DNA from: Cephalotus follicularis
Taxonomy: Eukaryota; Streptophyta; Magnoliopsida; Oxalidales; Cephalotaceae
Assembly: GCA_001972305.1 (NCBI GenBank)
Contig: BDDD01000121.1
Coordinates: forward strand, 223,644-287,643
Length of the DNA stretch: 64,000 bases
Direction: 5' to 3'
Of this stretch, positions 31,731-44,890 are shown piece by piece. How positions within the stretch are numbered: position 1 is the first letter of the stretch; each line of letters starts with the position of its first letter. Both the position numbers and the translations under genes were made by a program. The notes beneath the pieces were generated by a model. The model was not told the DNA's origin, made no database searches, and was given only the letters and a program-made list of their open reading frames with translations.

Positions 31731-34310
31731 TGTCACGCCCTGAACCGTGGGATGGGCCCCACGATTCGACACGTGACAATCCGTACAATCATCATCATTA
31801 ATAATCATAAAAATTTAAAACTTAAAATAAATCATAACCATAATCCTTTATTTAATGTGTGGATATACAAACCCAGTTCGAATCATAAGAAAAAAATGCT
31901 ATACACCAAAAAATAAATACATAATTATTCTTCTAGAATCCAACCATAAAGTGTACTGCTGAGGAGGCGGAACTTACTGCACTCTTTATCCTTGTCGCTG
32001 CTGCGATGTGCCACCACTACCTAATCCTGTACCTGGCCCATTCAAAGGAATGGGTCAGCAACCCCGAGGGTTGTGTAGGTCACCACATATACGGGCACAT
32101 ATCATAGGAACAAACAATACAAGCAGAGGAGAAATATAATATATGTGCATTCCTACATGAATGCAGATCATAATCCATGACATAGCCATTATCATCCTTT
32201 GTCCTCGGACTGCTCTACTCAAACCATACATATCACCTACAGAGGAGTCTAGTCCGGTCATCCTATGGTCTGGTCAGTGTACATGGTTCACCCTTAGGCT
32301 CACCAGCCCGCGGAATTCTCCTCCAGGTTTACCTGCCGAGCAGAATTCGTCCTTTGCTCACCTGCTCTGCGGTTCACCATTCGGATCACCAGCTCTGGAG
32401 GAATTCACCATTAGGTTCACCATTAGTAGATTCGCCCGAGGATCACCTGCCTCGCGGTATTCACCCATTGGGTTCACCTGCTCGGCAGAATTCTCCCCTG
32501 TTGGGCTCACCTGACTGGGATCATTTATCTAAGTCTTTTCCTTTCTATGTCCATTCTTTCCTTTAACATTTATCCTATTCGTTACGCCTGACCAGGGCGT
32601 AAAAGTCTTCATGGTGCCATTCCATGCACAGGACCATAATTATTATTATTATGCGTAAGTAGTACATATATAACAATGTTGGGCGCATAGCAGGCCAGGG
32701 AATGCATGCATGGCGCATGCAAGGTGATGTTGGTGCTCTGCATGAAGTGGACACATGCCTGGCACATGCATAACGTCCGCATCCCATTTCCTTTCTTCTT
32801 GAGCGCATACCATATTCACTTATCATCATTTAAGCATTTACCAGGGAATGCATGCAGGCCAGCACGATGGTTCGTCCAGGAAGCGCACAAGCGGAGGTCA
32901 GCGCTTCACCCCTGGCATAAGGCATCCCTGGTGCAACCCTACAGTCCCTCTGGTGCATTACCCCAACTCCTTTAGCATGCCCAGGACGCATGCAAATGGG
33001 CAGGGGAGAGTTAGACACCTCGGTACACGGCTCTCGGGCGTTGCCATTCCTGCACTGGACTGCATTCCATGCCCGGGCATGACTGTGGAGCTCGTCCTGT
33101 CACCGCAGGCGTTAGGGAGGAGCTTGGCATGGCTGCTCAGGCGTTGCACCACGGCAGCTCGGGCATGGCACCACGGTAGATCGGGCATGGAGCTCGGGCG
33201 TTGCACCGTGTCTCCCCTGGTACTCCGTCTCTTCAGCTCCGCACATGGGCACCTCTGGCATACTTCCCAGGTACATGCATAGTGCGTCTCAGCACCTCGG
33301 GTGTCATGCGTTTCAGGCCTTGGACACATGATCCTTGCTCGCCGGCGATGGAGGGAGCTCGACGCCTGCCGGTGAGGGTGCGGCGAGTCGCCATACCTGA
33401 ACGCATGGCCAGGGAAGCTCAGCTCTAGCACGACATTGATGCCCATGGCATCTTTGTGCGACTTCACTGTTTGGGTAAGCAAAGCGCACGAATTGGGGAA
33501 GAGAAGACATTCACGTGAGGAACACGTGTTGAGGTCGGGCACTCATCCAGGCACCACACAAAGATTCTATTATTATGTTTAACAATATTATAACAATAAC
33601 ACGCAAGAAACCATACAAACAACCAAGCAATGTACACACACAGCAGCCAAACAATAAAACAACACAAGCAACCACATACACACATGCAAGCTGGTAGGCA
33701 CTCGGACATGGAGCAACCTACCTGGAGTAAGGTTGAAAACGGAGATTTGCTTCCTTCCTCTTAATTTCTGGATCTCCTTCTCGGCTGAGGTCTGCCACAC
33801 AATTTAGCCTTGCCAATTCTTCTTCCTTGCACTAAGCCTTGCTCCCAAAGATTGGTATTTATACCATCAGAGTGCAGGGGACATGGGGCTCCATAAATAG
33901 CACCCACTTGTCTCCTTCTTCCCACTCTCTCATTCTCCAGAATTCTCTAGATAAATGGTGTGCAAGAAATGGCCAAAGTGTGTCTCACATGCCTCATTCT
34001 CCTTTTATAAAAGTAAAAGAAGCATCCAGAATTCTTGAGAGGATTCTTACGGGTGCAGGCCTTTTGCTGGGCTTGGGCCAGCCTCCTCTCACTTAGACCA
34101 AATTAGACTTTCTACAGTAGAGTCCAAAAATCCAATTATACCATTAAATCCAGCCCAAGGAGAAAAACATATTCTCTTTAGCCCAAGTTCACAAATTATA
34201 TTCCATTAAGGCCCAAATAAATACATCATAAAATTTGGGCCCAGCCCAAAAGGTGAGAAAATAATTACAAAGCCCAATAATAATATTTTATAATATTTAG
34301 GGCTCTTACA
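31731..34310 (-). mobile_element. Solo LTR (2580 bp), Tekay/Del-like, minus strand
   Basis: Flanked by tatta (31726-31730 and 34311-34315). Ends are tgtcacgccctg and agggctcttaca. On the minus strand it begins tgtaagagccc and ends gggcgtgaca, like the LTR at 24341-27069. There is no internal retrotransposon domain, which fits LTR-LTR recombination. It carries its own word arrays: ggttcacc, gcggaattc and ctcgg at 32285-32520, and gctcgggcgttgc or gggcatgg at 33030-33200. Minus-strand TATA-like boxes lie near 33855 and 34003. The GC-rich ORFs at 32848-33542 on both strands match no family and are not annotated. Confidence 0.85.
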
Positions 34311-34689
34311 TATTATCATATATCTATATATATTTATTCTTGAAAACTACTATCACCACTTGAGGTTGTGACTTAATGGTAGAAAGCCACTCGTTCATAT
34401 TTGAGATCCGACGTTCGAGTTCGGCAAGCCACATTATGCTCAAATGGTTTCATGTCCTGATTAAATAAAAAAAAATTGAGCGTGACCAGTGATTGCACCA
34501 ATGAGGTCCCAAATTTTTTTTATTACAGTAAACTTTATTTATTTACTATGCTTAAATGACATTTATTTTATCTTTTGATTCAGTGTAAAAATAGCAAACA
34601 TTGAAAATCGAAATTTCATTGCTCTTGATATTTCTTGAAAGAATTATCTATATTAGGTACTTGATGTGAAACTGTAATATTTGAGTGTT

Positions 34690-35470
34690 AAGAAATTAAG
34701 GCACACAATTGATGAAGAAAATACAGTATCAGAAGAGGAACGCGGGACTGCACTGATTTTTTAAGGCATCACATTGATGATGGTCTGACATATGAATATC
34801 TAACTATTGAAAATCCACTTGAACTGTGGCAAAATCTAAATGATAGGTTTGAGCATTTGAAAGCTTTTTTACTGCCAAAAGCATTGAATTATGGGTTACA
34901 GTTACGATTTCAAGATTTTAAAACAGTTTTGGATTATAATTTCACGTTGTTCAAAATAGTATCACAACTAAAAATATATGGTGAAGTTATCACCAAAGAT
35001 ATGTTGTTAGAGAAAACATATCAAACATTATAGCATCTAATGTGTTACTGTAAGAACAGTATAGGTTGCACGGGTTCAAAAAGTATCGTGAACTAATTGG
35101 ATCTCTTCTTATTACGGAGCAAAATAATGAATTACTCCTGTAAAATCACAATAATCGTCCGACTGGTTCAACCCCTATACCAGAATTAAATGCAGTTTCG
35201 TTCATTTGTGGAGGATGAGGAAAAGGGCATGGACGAGACATGGAAGAGGACGTGCAATGGAAGAAATCAAAAATCTTAAGGCCACGTAATAATAATAGCA
35301 TGAAATGGAAAAATCCTGATACAAAACAACATCAAAAGTCGCACAATCCTGGACAATCCAGCAATGCTGAACAATCCCAAAATAAAGAGGGTAAATACAA
35401 TCGATGTGAAATGTAATGTCATTGGTGCCGTACTTGTCGGACAGTAAAGCATTGGGTCGATTTGTACCCA
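34690..35470 (+). pseudogene. gag of the old Copia element
   Basis: Broken frames read HHIDDGLTYEYLTIENPLEL, then LPKALNYGLQLRFQDFKTVL and MLLEKTYQTL, with stops between. This follows the Gag (UBN2-type) layout of TAR/Tork-like Copia elements, where the phrases LxLQDFK and MLEKT are usual. A degenerate RPRGR-like basic region follows near 35230. It cannot be translated as one protein. Confidence 0.7.
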
Positions 35471-35761
35471 GCTTCTCTAAAAGAGAAAGACAAGCAAATT
35501 GAAATTTTTTTTATTAGTCATTGTAATCATTTGGAAACTACGCAATCAGACTTTGTTTCAATGGGTACAACCCATTTGTATATTGCTGATTGCTTAACTG
35601 ATCCAAATGGGAAAATGGACAAAGTGATTATTGATGAAAACTTCCATCTCAGTTGATGTTATATGCCATTGTTTTAATGTTTATCACTTTTAAATAATGT
35701 ACTTATGAAGTAATAAATGTAACATTGTTATATTTATTAATAAGATGTCTGTTTTTATCTA

Positions 35762-36470
35762 TAGATCACCATATAATAGATATTGGAGATATATGCATAG
35801 CCGGCAATGCAACAACACACACAATATTCCAGAATGAAAAGTATTTTTCATATTCAACAATAGCAAAGGCTAATGTCGGAACAATTTCTGGTACATCAAA
35901 CCTAATTGAATGTTCTAGATGGTTAGCTTTGTGTTATCAAATGGGACATAAATTTGCATCACAAATGTTTTATATTCTACAAAGTCTAGAAGAAACTTGC
36001 TTAGTTTCAAATATATTTGCCTTAATTATTATCATATTTAAACTACAAAACATGACAAAGAATATATTTATATCACTCGTAATGCTTCCGGTCAAAATCA
36101 AATACTGGAGAAACTCTTGGATTTTCTTCTGGGTTATACATTATGAAAATTATAACAATTGAATCTCATAATGTTGTGGGTTTAATAGTCATAGACTTAA
36201 AAAGGTTCATGATTTGGCATGAACGGCTAGGTCACCCAGATGCTATAATGATACGTCGAATCATTGAAGTTCACATGGCCATCCACTTAAAAACGAGAAA
36301 ATGCTATTGAATAATGAGAACTATTGCGTTGCTCGTTCGCAAGGAAAACTTATTATAAGACCATCTACAACAAAAGTGGTTGTAGAATCTCCAAAATATT
36401 TAAAGAGAATTCAAAGAGATATTTGTAGACCGATTAATCCACCATCTGGATCATTCCAGTAATCCATGGT
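35762..36470 (+). pseudogene. Protease and integrase N-terminus of the old Copia element
   Basis: The protease region reads IGDICIAGNATTHTIF, where Copia elements normally have DSATTHT, so the catalytic aspartate is lost. FSYSTIAKANVGTISGTSNL and a GAG-pre-integrase remnant follow (FMIWHERLGHPDAIMIRRII). Then come KLIIRPSTTKVVVESPKYLK and RDICRPINPPSGSFQ. Several stops interrupt it. Confidence 0.75.
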
Positions 36471-37640
36471 TTTAATAGATGCATCAACAAGATGGTCACA
36501 TGTATGTTTACTTTCAAATCGCAATATTGCATTTGAGAGACTGTTGGTTTAAATAAATAAATTATGAGCACAATTTCTAAATCATCCTATAAAGTCTATT
36601 CGGCTAGATAATGTTGCTAAGTTTTGTTCCAAAACATTTGATGAATATTGTATGACAATAGGAATTACTATTGAACATTCTGTTTCTTACGTACATACCC
36701 AAAATAGCTTAGCCGAATCTCTTATCAAAAGACTTCAATTAATTAATTGTCATTTATTAATGAAGACAAAGTTACCCATTTCAATTTAGGGACATGCGAC
36801 ATTGCATGTTGTGGCTCTTATACGTATAAGACCGACTGCAAATAATAAATATTCTCCATTGCAGCTTGTTCTTGGTCAAAAACCAAACATATCCCAGTTA
36901 AGAGTGTTTGGATGTGCGGTATATGTCTCTATTGCACCTCATCAACGGAGTAAGATGAGACCACAACACAGATTTAGCGTTTATGTGGGATTTGATTCTC
37001 CATCAATTATAAGGTATTTTGAACCATTAACGAGTGACATTTTTACTGTACGTTATGCAGACTATCACTTTGATTAATTGGTTTTTTTCACTGTTAGGGG
37101 GAGACAAGATTTTATCAAAAAATGGAATGAAATTTCATGAAAAGCATCAAGAGTAAATATTTTTGATCCACGTACAAATGAATGTGAATTACAAGTTCAA
37201 ATGATCATTAATTTGTAAAATATTGCTAATCAAATGCCAGACGCGTTTAATGATACTCAAAAAGTGGTAAAATCTTATATACCAGCAGCAAATGCCCCAA
37301 CAAGAATTGATATACTTATTAGTAGTGAAAGCTCATTTGATATATTAAAGTCTAAACCACAGTTGCAATGTGGTAGACTATTGGTGCTAAAGATATTGTA
37401 CCACGAAAACGAAAGGCCAGTAAGGGTGGTGTACAAAACCTTGAAATAACATTAACACAAGAGAACGTGTTATTTTCAGAACTCATACTGACTCTAAAAA
37501 TATACAAAGCCTTGAATAGGCCGTGGGATGCCAAAATCAAGAAGTCTTGATTAATTATGCATATAATGAACAAATAATGAATTGAGATGAGATTATAGTT
37601 GAGGATAAGTTTGTCTTTGTCGTTGCATTAGATATTATAA
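36471..37640 (+). pseudogene. Integrase core and linker of the old Copia element
   Basis: Reads VLIDASTRWSHVCLLSNRNI, then RLDNVAKFCSKTFDEYC and HTQNSLAESLIKRLQLIN. After a stop it continues ALIRIRPTANNKYSPLQLVL, GQKPNISQLRVFGCAVYV and KMRPQHRFSVYVGFDSPSII. The second catalytic aspartate (RLDN) and the glutamate (LAESL) can be recognised. A linker of low conservation leads to reverse transcriptase. Confidence 0.8.
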
Positions 37641-37649
37641 AATGCTGAT

Positions 37650-39264
37650 ATGGATCCCGAACAACAAAGCGTTGAACAATATCAACAAAAAAATGATTGG
37701 CCAAAATGGAAAGATGCAATACAAACAGAGTTGCAACCTTTGTTCAAAAGAGAAGTATTTGGACCAATAATTCAAATACCAAGCGGTATAACCCCTGTTA
37801 GATTTAGATGGATATCTGTTCAAAAACGAAATGGGAAAAATGAAATTATGAGATACAAAGCAAGACTTGTAGCTCAAGGGTTCTCACAGAGACCATGTAT
37901 TGATTACTAGGAAACATATTCTTCACTTATAGATGGAATCACTTTTTGATTTCTAATTAGTATGATTGATTCGAAAGGACTCGAAACTCGTCTTATGAAC
38001 ATAGTAACAACATATTTATATGAGTCACTTGATAGTGACATATATATAAAAATTCCTGATGGATTTAAATTTCATGAATCGAACAAATCTCGTCATATAT
38101 ATTCAATTAAACTACAACGTTCGTTGTATGGATTGAAACAATCTGGTTGAATATTGTACAATCGACTAAGTGAATATTTGATCAGAGAGGGGCATACAAA
38201 TGATTAAATATGTCCATGTATATTTATCAAAAAATCTAATTATGGATTTACTGTTATTGTAGTATATGTGTATGACTTAAATCTTGTGGGTACTTATAAA
38301 AAACTTACAAAAACTGCTACCTATTTAAAATGTGAGTTCGAAATGAAAGATATTGGAAAGACAAAATTTTATCTTGGTATACAGATGGAGCACTTATCAT
38401 CTGAGATCTTCATCCATCAATCCACATATACGGAAAAGGTTCTTAGTCGATTTAATATAGACAAAGCTTATCCTTTAAGTACTCCAATGGTATCCGATCA
38501 CTTGATGCCAAGAAGGGTCTATTTCGTCCTTAAGAAGAAGCAGAAGAAATTATTGGACCTGAAGTTCCTTATCTTAGTGCAATTGGAGCACTATTCTATC
38601 TTGCAAATGGTAGAAGACCTGATATTGTATTTTTCGTCAATTTGCTCGCAAGATACGGCTCTACACCAACAAAAAGACACTGGAATGAGATTAAGCACAT
38701 TATGCGTTATCTTCGTGGAAGCACCGATATTAGTCTATTTTATCTAAGGGGAACAAAATCAATATTGATTGAATATGCTGACCCGGGATACTTATCTGAT
38801 CCATATAAAACAAGATCACAAACAAGTTATGTCTTTACCTTTTGTGTCACTGCTATATCATAGCGATTAACAAAATAAACAATGACAGCAACTTCTTCAA
38901 ATCATTCAGAGACTCTTGCAATTCATGAAGCAAGTCGAGAATGTATATGATTGAGATCAATGATTCAACATATACAAGAACCGTGTGGACTATCCTCAAT
39001 TAAAAATAATCACACTATAATGTATGAAGATAATGCTGCTTGTATCACACAACTCAGAGGAGGATACTTCAAGGATGATCGAATGAAACATATTTCACCA
39101 AAGTTTTTCTATACCCATGAGCTTCAGAAAAAGGGTGATGTTGATATACAACAAATCCAGTCAAGTGACAATTTAGCGGATTTATTTACAAAGGCATTAT
39201 CAGGTACTACATTCAAGAAGTTTAGACAAGATATTGAGATGCGCCAGCTTAAAAATCTTGATTA
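37650..39264 (+). pseudogene. Reverse transcriptase and RNase H of the old Copia element
   Basis: Starts WPKWKDAIQTELQPLFKREV and VQKRNGKNEIMRYKARLVAQ, then a stop. YLYESLDSDIYIKIPDGFKF and SLYGLKQSG follow. The catalytic box is VVYVYDLNLVGT where YVDD is the rule, so the first aspartate is Tyr. RNase H and the C-terminal end read MYEDNAACITQLRGGYFKDD and DNLADLFTKALSGTTFKKF, ending at 39264. At least five breaks. Confidence 0.85.
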
Positions 39265-39413
39265 ATACAGTACAAGAACTTAAAAAGTGTTTGTTTCAGG
39301 GGGATATTGTACACTTTTTCCTTCGTAAAGGTTTTTATCCCAATGAGTTTTTCCTAGCAAGATTTTAATGAGACGGTTATAGTAATGTAGAATAGACATT
39401 CAAAGGGGAGTAT
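39265..39413 (+). other. 3' untranslated region and purine tract of the old Copia element
   Basis: Non-coding. Contains a gtttcagggggat phrase and ends with caaaggggagtat immediately before the 3' LTR. Confidence 0.65.
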
Positions 39414-39758
39414 TGTAAATAATGATGAATTACTATTCTACCAATCCTAATTACTATTCCACCAATCTTTACCCTATTTCACCAACAATTTTTCTTCTTC
39501 TAAATACTACTTGTAAATGAAGTATTAAAACAACTCATAATAAGCACTACAAAAAAAACAGCCCATTTGAAACGCACCCTTTTAAAACGGAACACGCGAC
39601 TGTTTCAATGGATGAATATTTCTGTTTCAAAAGGTCAAGATAAAATTATTTTAACATAAGCATTTCTCACGGTACTTCATCTCTCTCTCCTTCGATTTCA
39701 TCCGTTCCAAGCAACCTCTGTCTCTTTCTTTATGAACCTTGGGTAGCGCGAGGCCGCC

Positions 39759-40002
<244 letters not shown>

Positions 40003-40227
40003 TGAAGCTGAGTAGCGCCAGATGGAGTTGTTGTTGTGTTGGTGTCCGATTGTGAAGCTGAAAGAAGTGGCAGTCGACGGCGCCACTGCAAGTCCTTCAA
40101 ATTCGCAAGCTGCAAATAACAGGTACAATATATGAATTACATATGCTTGAATTTCATTTTGGGATGGATTGAAAGGGGATTGAATCTAGGTTTAAGTTTT
40201 CTGTCGAACTTCCTCTGCTTCACACAA

Positions 40228-40500
40228 CCCGTCGATGCCATGGTTAAAGGCGTCGACGCTTTGTGTTAATGTTTTGATGCCCTGTGCAACAGACGACAGT
40301 TTGAGAGTGTTCTATCGACACCTCAGGCGGACTGTCGACGCTTGAGGGAGAGTTGTCAATGCCTAAGACTACCTGCCATGCCTTGGCTAGGAGAGTCGAT
40401 GTTTGCAGTGACCGGTCCACGTACCAGTCAATGCTCTGTGGTACAGTTGACGCCTTGAATGTGCAGTTGATTCCTTGTTTGTGCAGATGACACCTTGAGT
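40228..40500. repeat. Palindromic word array in CACTA-2 cargo, first cluster
   Basis: Words include cccgtcgatgcc, aaggcgtcgacgctttg, ctatcgacacc, ctgtcgacgcttg, gagtcgatgtttg and agttgacgccttg. Same family of words as in LTRs elsewhere in the window. Confidence 0.8.
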
Positions 40501-40879
40501 GAGAGGTGGAAGATGGGTTGCACAATTGTTCATTCAAGCTGAGTGTTGATGGGGAAAGGATTGTTAGAACTATCCATACTGTCAATATGAAATAGGTAAT
40601 TGTCTTTTGTTAATTTCCAAATATTAAGCAAACCTTAGTACTATCCATACTGTCAATATTGTCATGTTTGATGACCTGAAGTATAAGCATGCAATTAGTG
40701 CATTTATTTTGTGTGGTGTAGACATTAGTGGTGTATATATTTACTTCTCAGCTTATTCATGGCTCATGTCCTTATTACTACGTTGTGCAATTGTTTGCAT
40801 CAAGCTCTTATATATATATTTTTCATAGGTGTATTTAGTTGATATCCTTGTTTCACATAGATTGGTGAGAAGCCAACAT

Positions 40880-41120
40880 GTACTGAAAGTTTGTACACAT
40901 AGGTGGGCTGACATTCATGCTGCTTGGTGATCCCATAATTACATTAGTGCTGGTGGAAATACTGGTGTTTTTGTAAATGGAAGAGAGCTTCACCAAAAAG
41001 ATTTGGACTTGCTTGCTGGTAGAGGACTCCCAACTGATAGAGATCGGTCTTACATTATTGAAATTTCCGGGAGAGTCCTAGATGAGGACACCGGTGAAGA
41101 GCTATAAAGCTTTGCCAAGC
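40880..41120 (+). pseudogene. Captured exon of an unidentified conserved gene
   Basis: A nearly open stretch reads GGNTGVFVNGRELHQKDLDL then LAGRGLPTDRDRSYIIEISG and RVLDEDTGEEL. A stop follows, then FAKLAPT, ending at a strong splice donor gtaagt near 41130. Codon quality and the splice site indicate a real plant exon. I cannot name the protein. A TGA upstream (AAW then stop) shows it is decaying. Confidence 0.5.
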
Positions 41121-41129
41121 TCGCCCCAA

Positions 41130-42280
41130 CGTAAGTTCCGATTTATTGATAGAATTATTTTATTTCTTGTTAATGGCTCGAATTAGTAGAATGTCTCTAT
41201 CAATTGTTTTATGACTTGATTTCTCGTGCATCCACTTTGGCTAATGTTTGGCTCGTCACATTAGCTTTATGCCATATGTAATGATCAGCATCTGTTTCAT
41301 TTATTTAGGTGTAAGTAACACCAATCCTACTTCTGCCTTACTGATTTTTTGAACCTGTGTTCTTGGGTAAAAACATATGCAGGAGTCTATATTTATTTAG
41401 TTGTAAACTGTTTAGCCGTCTTTCAGTCGGATATTTAGCTAAATGCTGTCATATATATCATCTTGACTACCTGGTAAAGTTGTTCTTGGGATCATTTTAC
41501 CATATGGCACTCGTTGTTGCAATGGTCTGTTCTTTTTGTAAAATATTTAGTCTTTGCATCGTTTTTTAGTTATTATATTCTGGTTTATGTTTAACTTCAT
41601 TTACTTAAGCTTTTTTTCTTCTCCTTATAAACTTCTAATAGGGTTGGCATCTCTCCTCTCTCTGATTATGCTACTTGGAGTTGGTGCTAGGTTGAATTTC
41701 ATATCTCTCACTGCATGACATTTCTCTCCATTGTTTTGCCATATTCAGCCGTTTATCTTTGCAATGCCTGACTTGCTGAGTTACTGTTTCTTTTTCTATA
41801 TTGATCAAGGTTGCCAGGAAGAACATTAGCAAATGGTCAACCCATATGGCTATGCAATGGTCTTTATGCAGATATCAAAGTTTTCAGTCGCTCACTACTA
41901 GCGAAGGTAGGCTGCTGCTATGCCATCTTTCTATCGAATTCGTATGGATGAACGTACGTACATATATATTTTAATGGGCCTTATCAACTAACGTTTGTTT
42001 CTATTTCCCTGGCTGGACTTGTTACAAATGTGTCTCCCTCAGAGTGCATCAATTCAGGTAATAATGAGCTTCAATTGTGCAATTAACTATATATTTCTCC
42101 AATTAAAAACAGATTCAAAGAAGAATGCAAGTCTCTAGGACTATAGGTGTATTAATATTCGATCATACTTGAATGGATTGTTGTTATTAATTGATGATTG
42201 CTGGTTGATTGAATGATTGTGTGCGATGGATGATTATGTGCTGAGTATAGAATTTTCTAGGTTTCCATATGTTCTTCGAA
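41130..42280. other. Intron-like interior of CACTA-2, no gene named
   Basis: T-rich intron-like DNA. A short open piece near 41818-41900 (LPGRTLANGQPIWLCNGLYA) may be another captured exon, but I do not recognise it. Confidence 0.4.
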
Positions 42281-42291
42281 CTCCCCTGTTA

Positions 42292-42610
42292 AGGTCAACG
42301 CGTCGATGCTTGGCTGATAGCGTCGATGCCTTGAAGTGATCAGTTGAAACCTTAAGAATAGTGAGTCGACGCGATATGTGTTTCTTGTTGATTCTGTGCA
42401 CTAACCAACACAACACGTCGATGCATAGCGTTTACGCGTAACTTGATAGCACAACGCGTTAACGCGATTCATGATTACTGGTTAACGCATAAGGAAATGA
42501 ACGAACGCGTAAGCGCATAACGTTAAATGCAACATGGTAGAATAGCGCTTAACGTAGATGCCTTAAGCATTGCAATAGCTGATGCGTAAAGCAGTGTCGA
42601 CGCCTAAACC
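42292..42610. repeat. Palindromic word array in CACTA-2 cargo, second cluster
   Basis: Includes aggtcaacgcgtcgatgc, atagcgtcgatgcc, gagtcgacgcg, acacgtcgatgc and gtgtcgacgcc, mixed with decayed forms such as gcgtttacgcg and gcgttaacgcg. Confidence 0.8.
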
Positions 42611-42680
42611 CTTTGTTTCGCCCAAAAATTGATTGGTTTCTCTTGGGTTTTGATCCCAAATGATACTGGGCTAACGCCCA

Positions 42681-42922
42681 AGGTTACCGAGCAGACCTAC
42701 GCTGCTAAATACCGAGCAGACCTGCCCTTAAGGCTACCGAGCAGACCTGCGCTACTGAATGCCGAGAAGACATTTCTTTAAGGCTGCCGAGCAGACCTGC
42801 GCTACTGAATGCCTAGCAGACCTGTCTTTAAGGCTGCCGAGCAGACCTGCGCTACTGAAGGCCTAGCAGACCTGTCTTTAAGGTTGCCGAGCATACCTGC
42901 GTTATTGAATGCAGAGCAGACC
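42681..42922 (+). repeat. 50-bp tandem array (about 4.5 units)
   Basis: Units contain ccgagcagacctg twice, about 25 bases apart, as in gctgccgagcagacctgcg and gcctagcagacctgtc. The array is therefore a dimer-based minisatellite. It lies in what looks like the 3' part of a Tekay-like LTR ending acgtgaca at 43718. Confidence 0.85.
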
Positions 42923-42969
42923 AACGTCCAAAGGCAAAAGGCAGACTAAGTGAAATCTTCTCATAATAC

Positions 42970-43718
42970 CAAGTCCTACGAATTTGGCCTTTTGGTTAAA
43001 GACCCACAGGGAGGGATGGTTAGGGATGGTTAAGGATGGTTAGGGATAGTCAATGAATGGTATGGATGGGGAGGGATAGTTAAGGAATGGTTACGAATTG
43101 ATTTTCTATGTGGTTAACTACCTATATATGCTGGTATGAGACATTATATATATTTAGTTAGCTTCTAGATTGTTATAAGATGAATGAGTAAGCATGTTAT
43201 GCTGACCCATTTCATTGTAATGGAATGGGTTAGGTTCAGATCCAAGTAGCGCGCAACAATAACCAGCCAGATTAAACCACAGATTAAGGATTAATATCTC
43301 CTCCGATTTATCTTTGTATAAAGGTAGTCAATGTAAATGAACAGATATTATGTAAGAATTGCTTTTGAACATTATATGACCTGCTGGCTTGTGGCAGTGT
43401 GTAAGTTAGATATGTGTGTTGATGTAAAGGATGAGAATTGGTTCACCTATTGAGACATTTAAGTGATTATATCCGTATGTGGAATAGTGTATTTCTGGTT
43501 TAAATTTTGGTTGCTGAGGGCTGAGCCCATTTATGAACTGTTGATTCCTCCTTCGGGAGTATGGTTATATGTAAGTTGTGTTTTCTTTACAGGGGGCATA
43601 GGTCCGATAAACGGATACTTCATGCTCGATTTTTGTAAAATTCTAAAGTTTTAAGGAATGAAAGGAAGGTGATCACGTGTCGGGTCATAGGGGTTTCCCT
43701 CACGGTTTGGGACGTGAC
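42970..43718 (+). repeat. 3' part of a Tekay-like LTR
   Basis: Phrases gagggctgagccca, ggcataggtc, atgctcgatttttgtaaaat and the terminal acgtgaca parallel the end of the element at 49511-54900 (gagggctaagccca, acatgcccgattttcgtaa, ggggtgaca). The 5' end cannot be placed, and no TSD was found because a (ca)n tract follows. Confidence 0.55.
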
Positions 43719-43828
43719 ACACACACACATACACACACACACTCTCTGTGTGTATGTGCACGCATGCATGTTGTTTTTCTTATTTTGAAATTTGGATATG
43801 AAATCCTAATCAAGATGTTGAGGTTGGC

Positions 43829-44240
43829 GATTACTTCAAAGGACCAGTGCTATGACCCTAACGCTCAGGGATTCGGGGGTTCCGTTCATCGGTGAGCGGA
43901 CGGGTGGTCCCACTACCCGGAAAGCCGGAAGGGGCTCAGGGGCAACGCCCCCGAAAGGTAGCCAAAATTGGTTATTTGTTTTGGACCAGAAATTCTATTT
44001 CTTTAGTCATGTTTGTGGTTTGGGCTTGGCCCATGAACAACCACATGATAAGAAACTATTAGGGTTTTTTCACCTATATATATTCTCTTGTATTGTGTGA
44101 GAGCTTGCAATAAGAGAGAAGTAAGGAGACCATTGATCAATATTATATTTCTCTTGTATTGGAATCTATTCATATATTTTGGGAATATATGATATTGGAT
44201 TCAATAAAGATTTGATTGGCTTGAAGATGAGGAGATAAAA
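43829..44240 (+). repeat. LTR fragment similar to the solo LTR at 58099
   Basis: The block ctatgaccctaacgctcagg, followed by attcgggggttccg, gtgagcggac, aggggctc and ggttatttgttttgga, parallels 58180-58325. It continues into a short distal part with tattatatttctcttgtatt. It is probably a rearranged piece of another LTR family carried in the CACTA. Confidence 0.55.
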
Positions 44241-44483
44241 TAAATGATTATAAAAGATTTAAATTTAATTTTATATTAGTTTTTTTTATTTTTAAAAACA
44301 CCTTTTGAAACGGATGGAATCCGTTTCAAAATGCCTGTTTTTCCGTTTCAATTTTGAAATGGTTTTGAAACGGAAAAATAGAATTTCAAAAAAGGGGCGT
44401 TTCAATAGCCTTTTGAAACCGTTTGACCCAGCCCTTTTAAAAGGTGGCCTTTTGAAATGGATCATCCGTTTCAAAAGGCTATT

Positions 44484-44835
44484 TGTTGACTTTTAGTCTC
44501 AATCCTAAGTTTTAATGATTACAAATTTGCATCTAACTTTGCTACTTTCTGTGCAAGAAAAGATATGAACAAAATCAAGAAGTGCAGAAACAGAGCAAAG
44601 TGCCGACGGTCAAGATCAAAGCGTCAACGCTTTATGCCCAGCTGTCGACACCAAGAGAACAAAGCGTCTGCCGATTAAACCAGTGGAGCGCAAAACTAGT
44701 TGGAGTACTCAAAGCGGCGACGCCTTGTTATTGCATTATTTGTTCTTGTGTGGATTGTTTAGTTTCATAACTTAATTTGTTATTTCCGCAAACAAATTGT
44801 TTTAGTAATTAAAGGTTGCCATACATTACTTTTCA
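44484..44835 (+). repeat. 5' LTR of the gag-only Copia element
   Basis: Starts tgttgacttttagtctc and ends acattacttttca. Contains the word cluster 44604-44730 (gcgtcaacgcttt, ctgtcgacacc, gcggcgacgcc). Confidence 0.95.
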
Positions 44836-44890
44836 GTTGGTATCAGAGAGGTTATCTCATTATTCTTAATTGTTAGAGGTATAAAGATCC

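Noticed and set aside
32848-33542. GC-rich ORFs of 145-195 codons on both strands
   Set aside because: They lie inside a solo LTR with matched duplications, overlap on opposite strands, follow a word array and show no protein family signature.
43719-43750. TSD cacac for the LTR ending at 43718
   Set aside because: The (ca)n microsatellite makes any match meaningless, and the 5' boundary of that LTR was not found.
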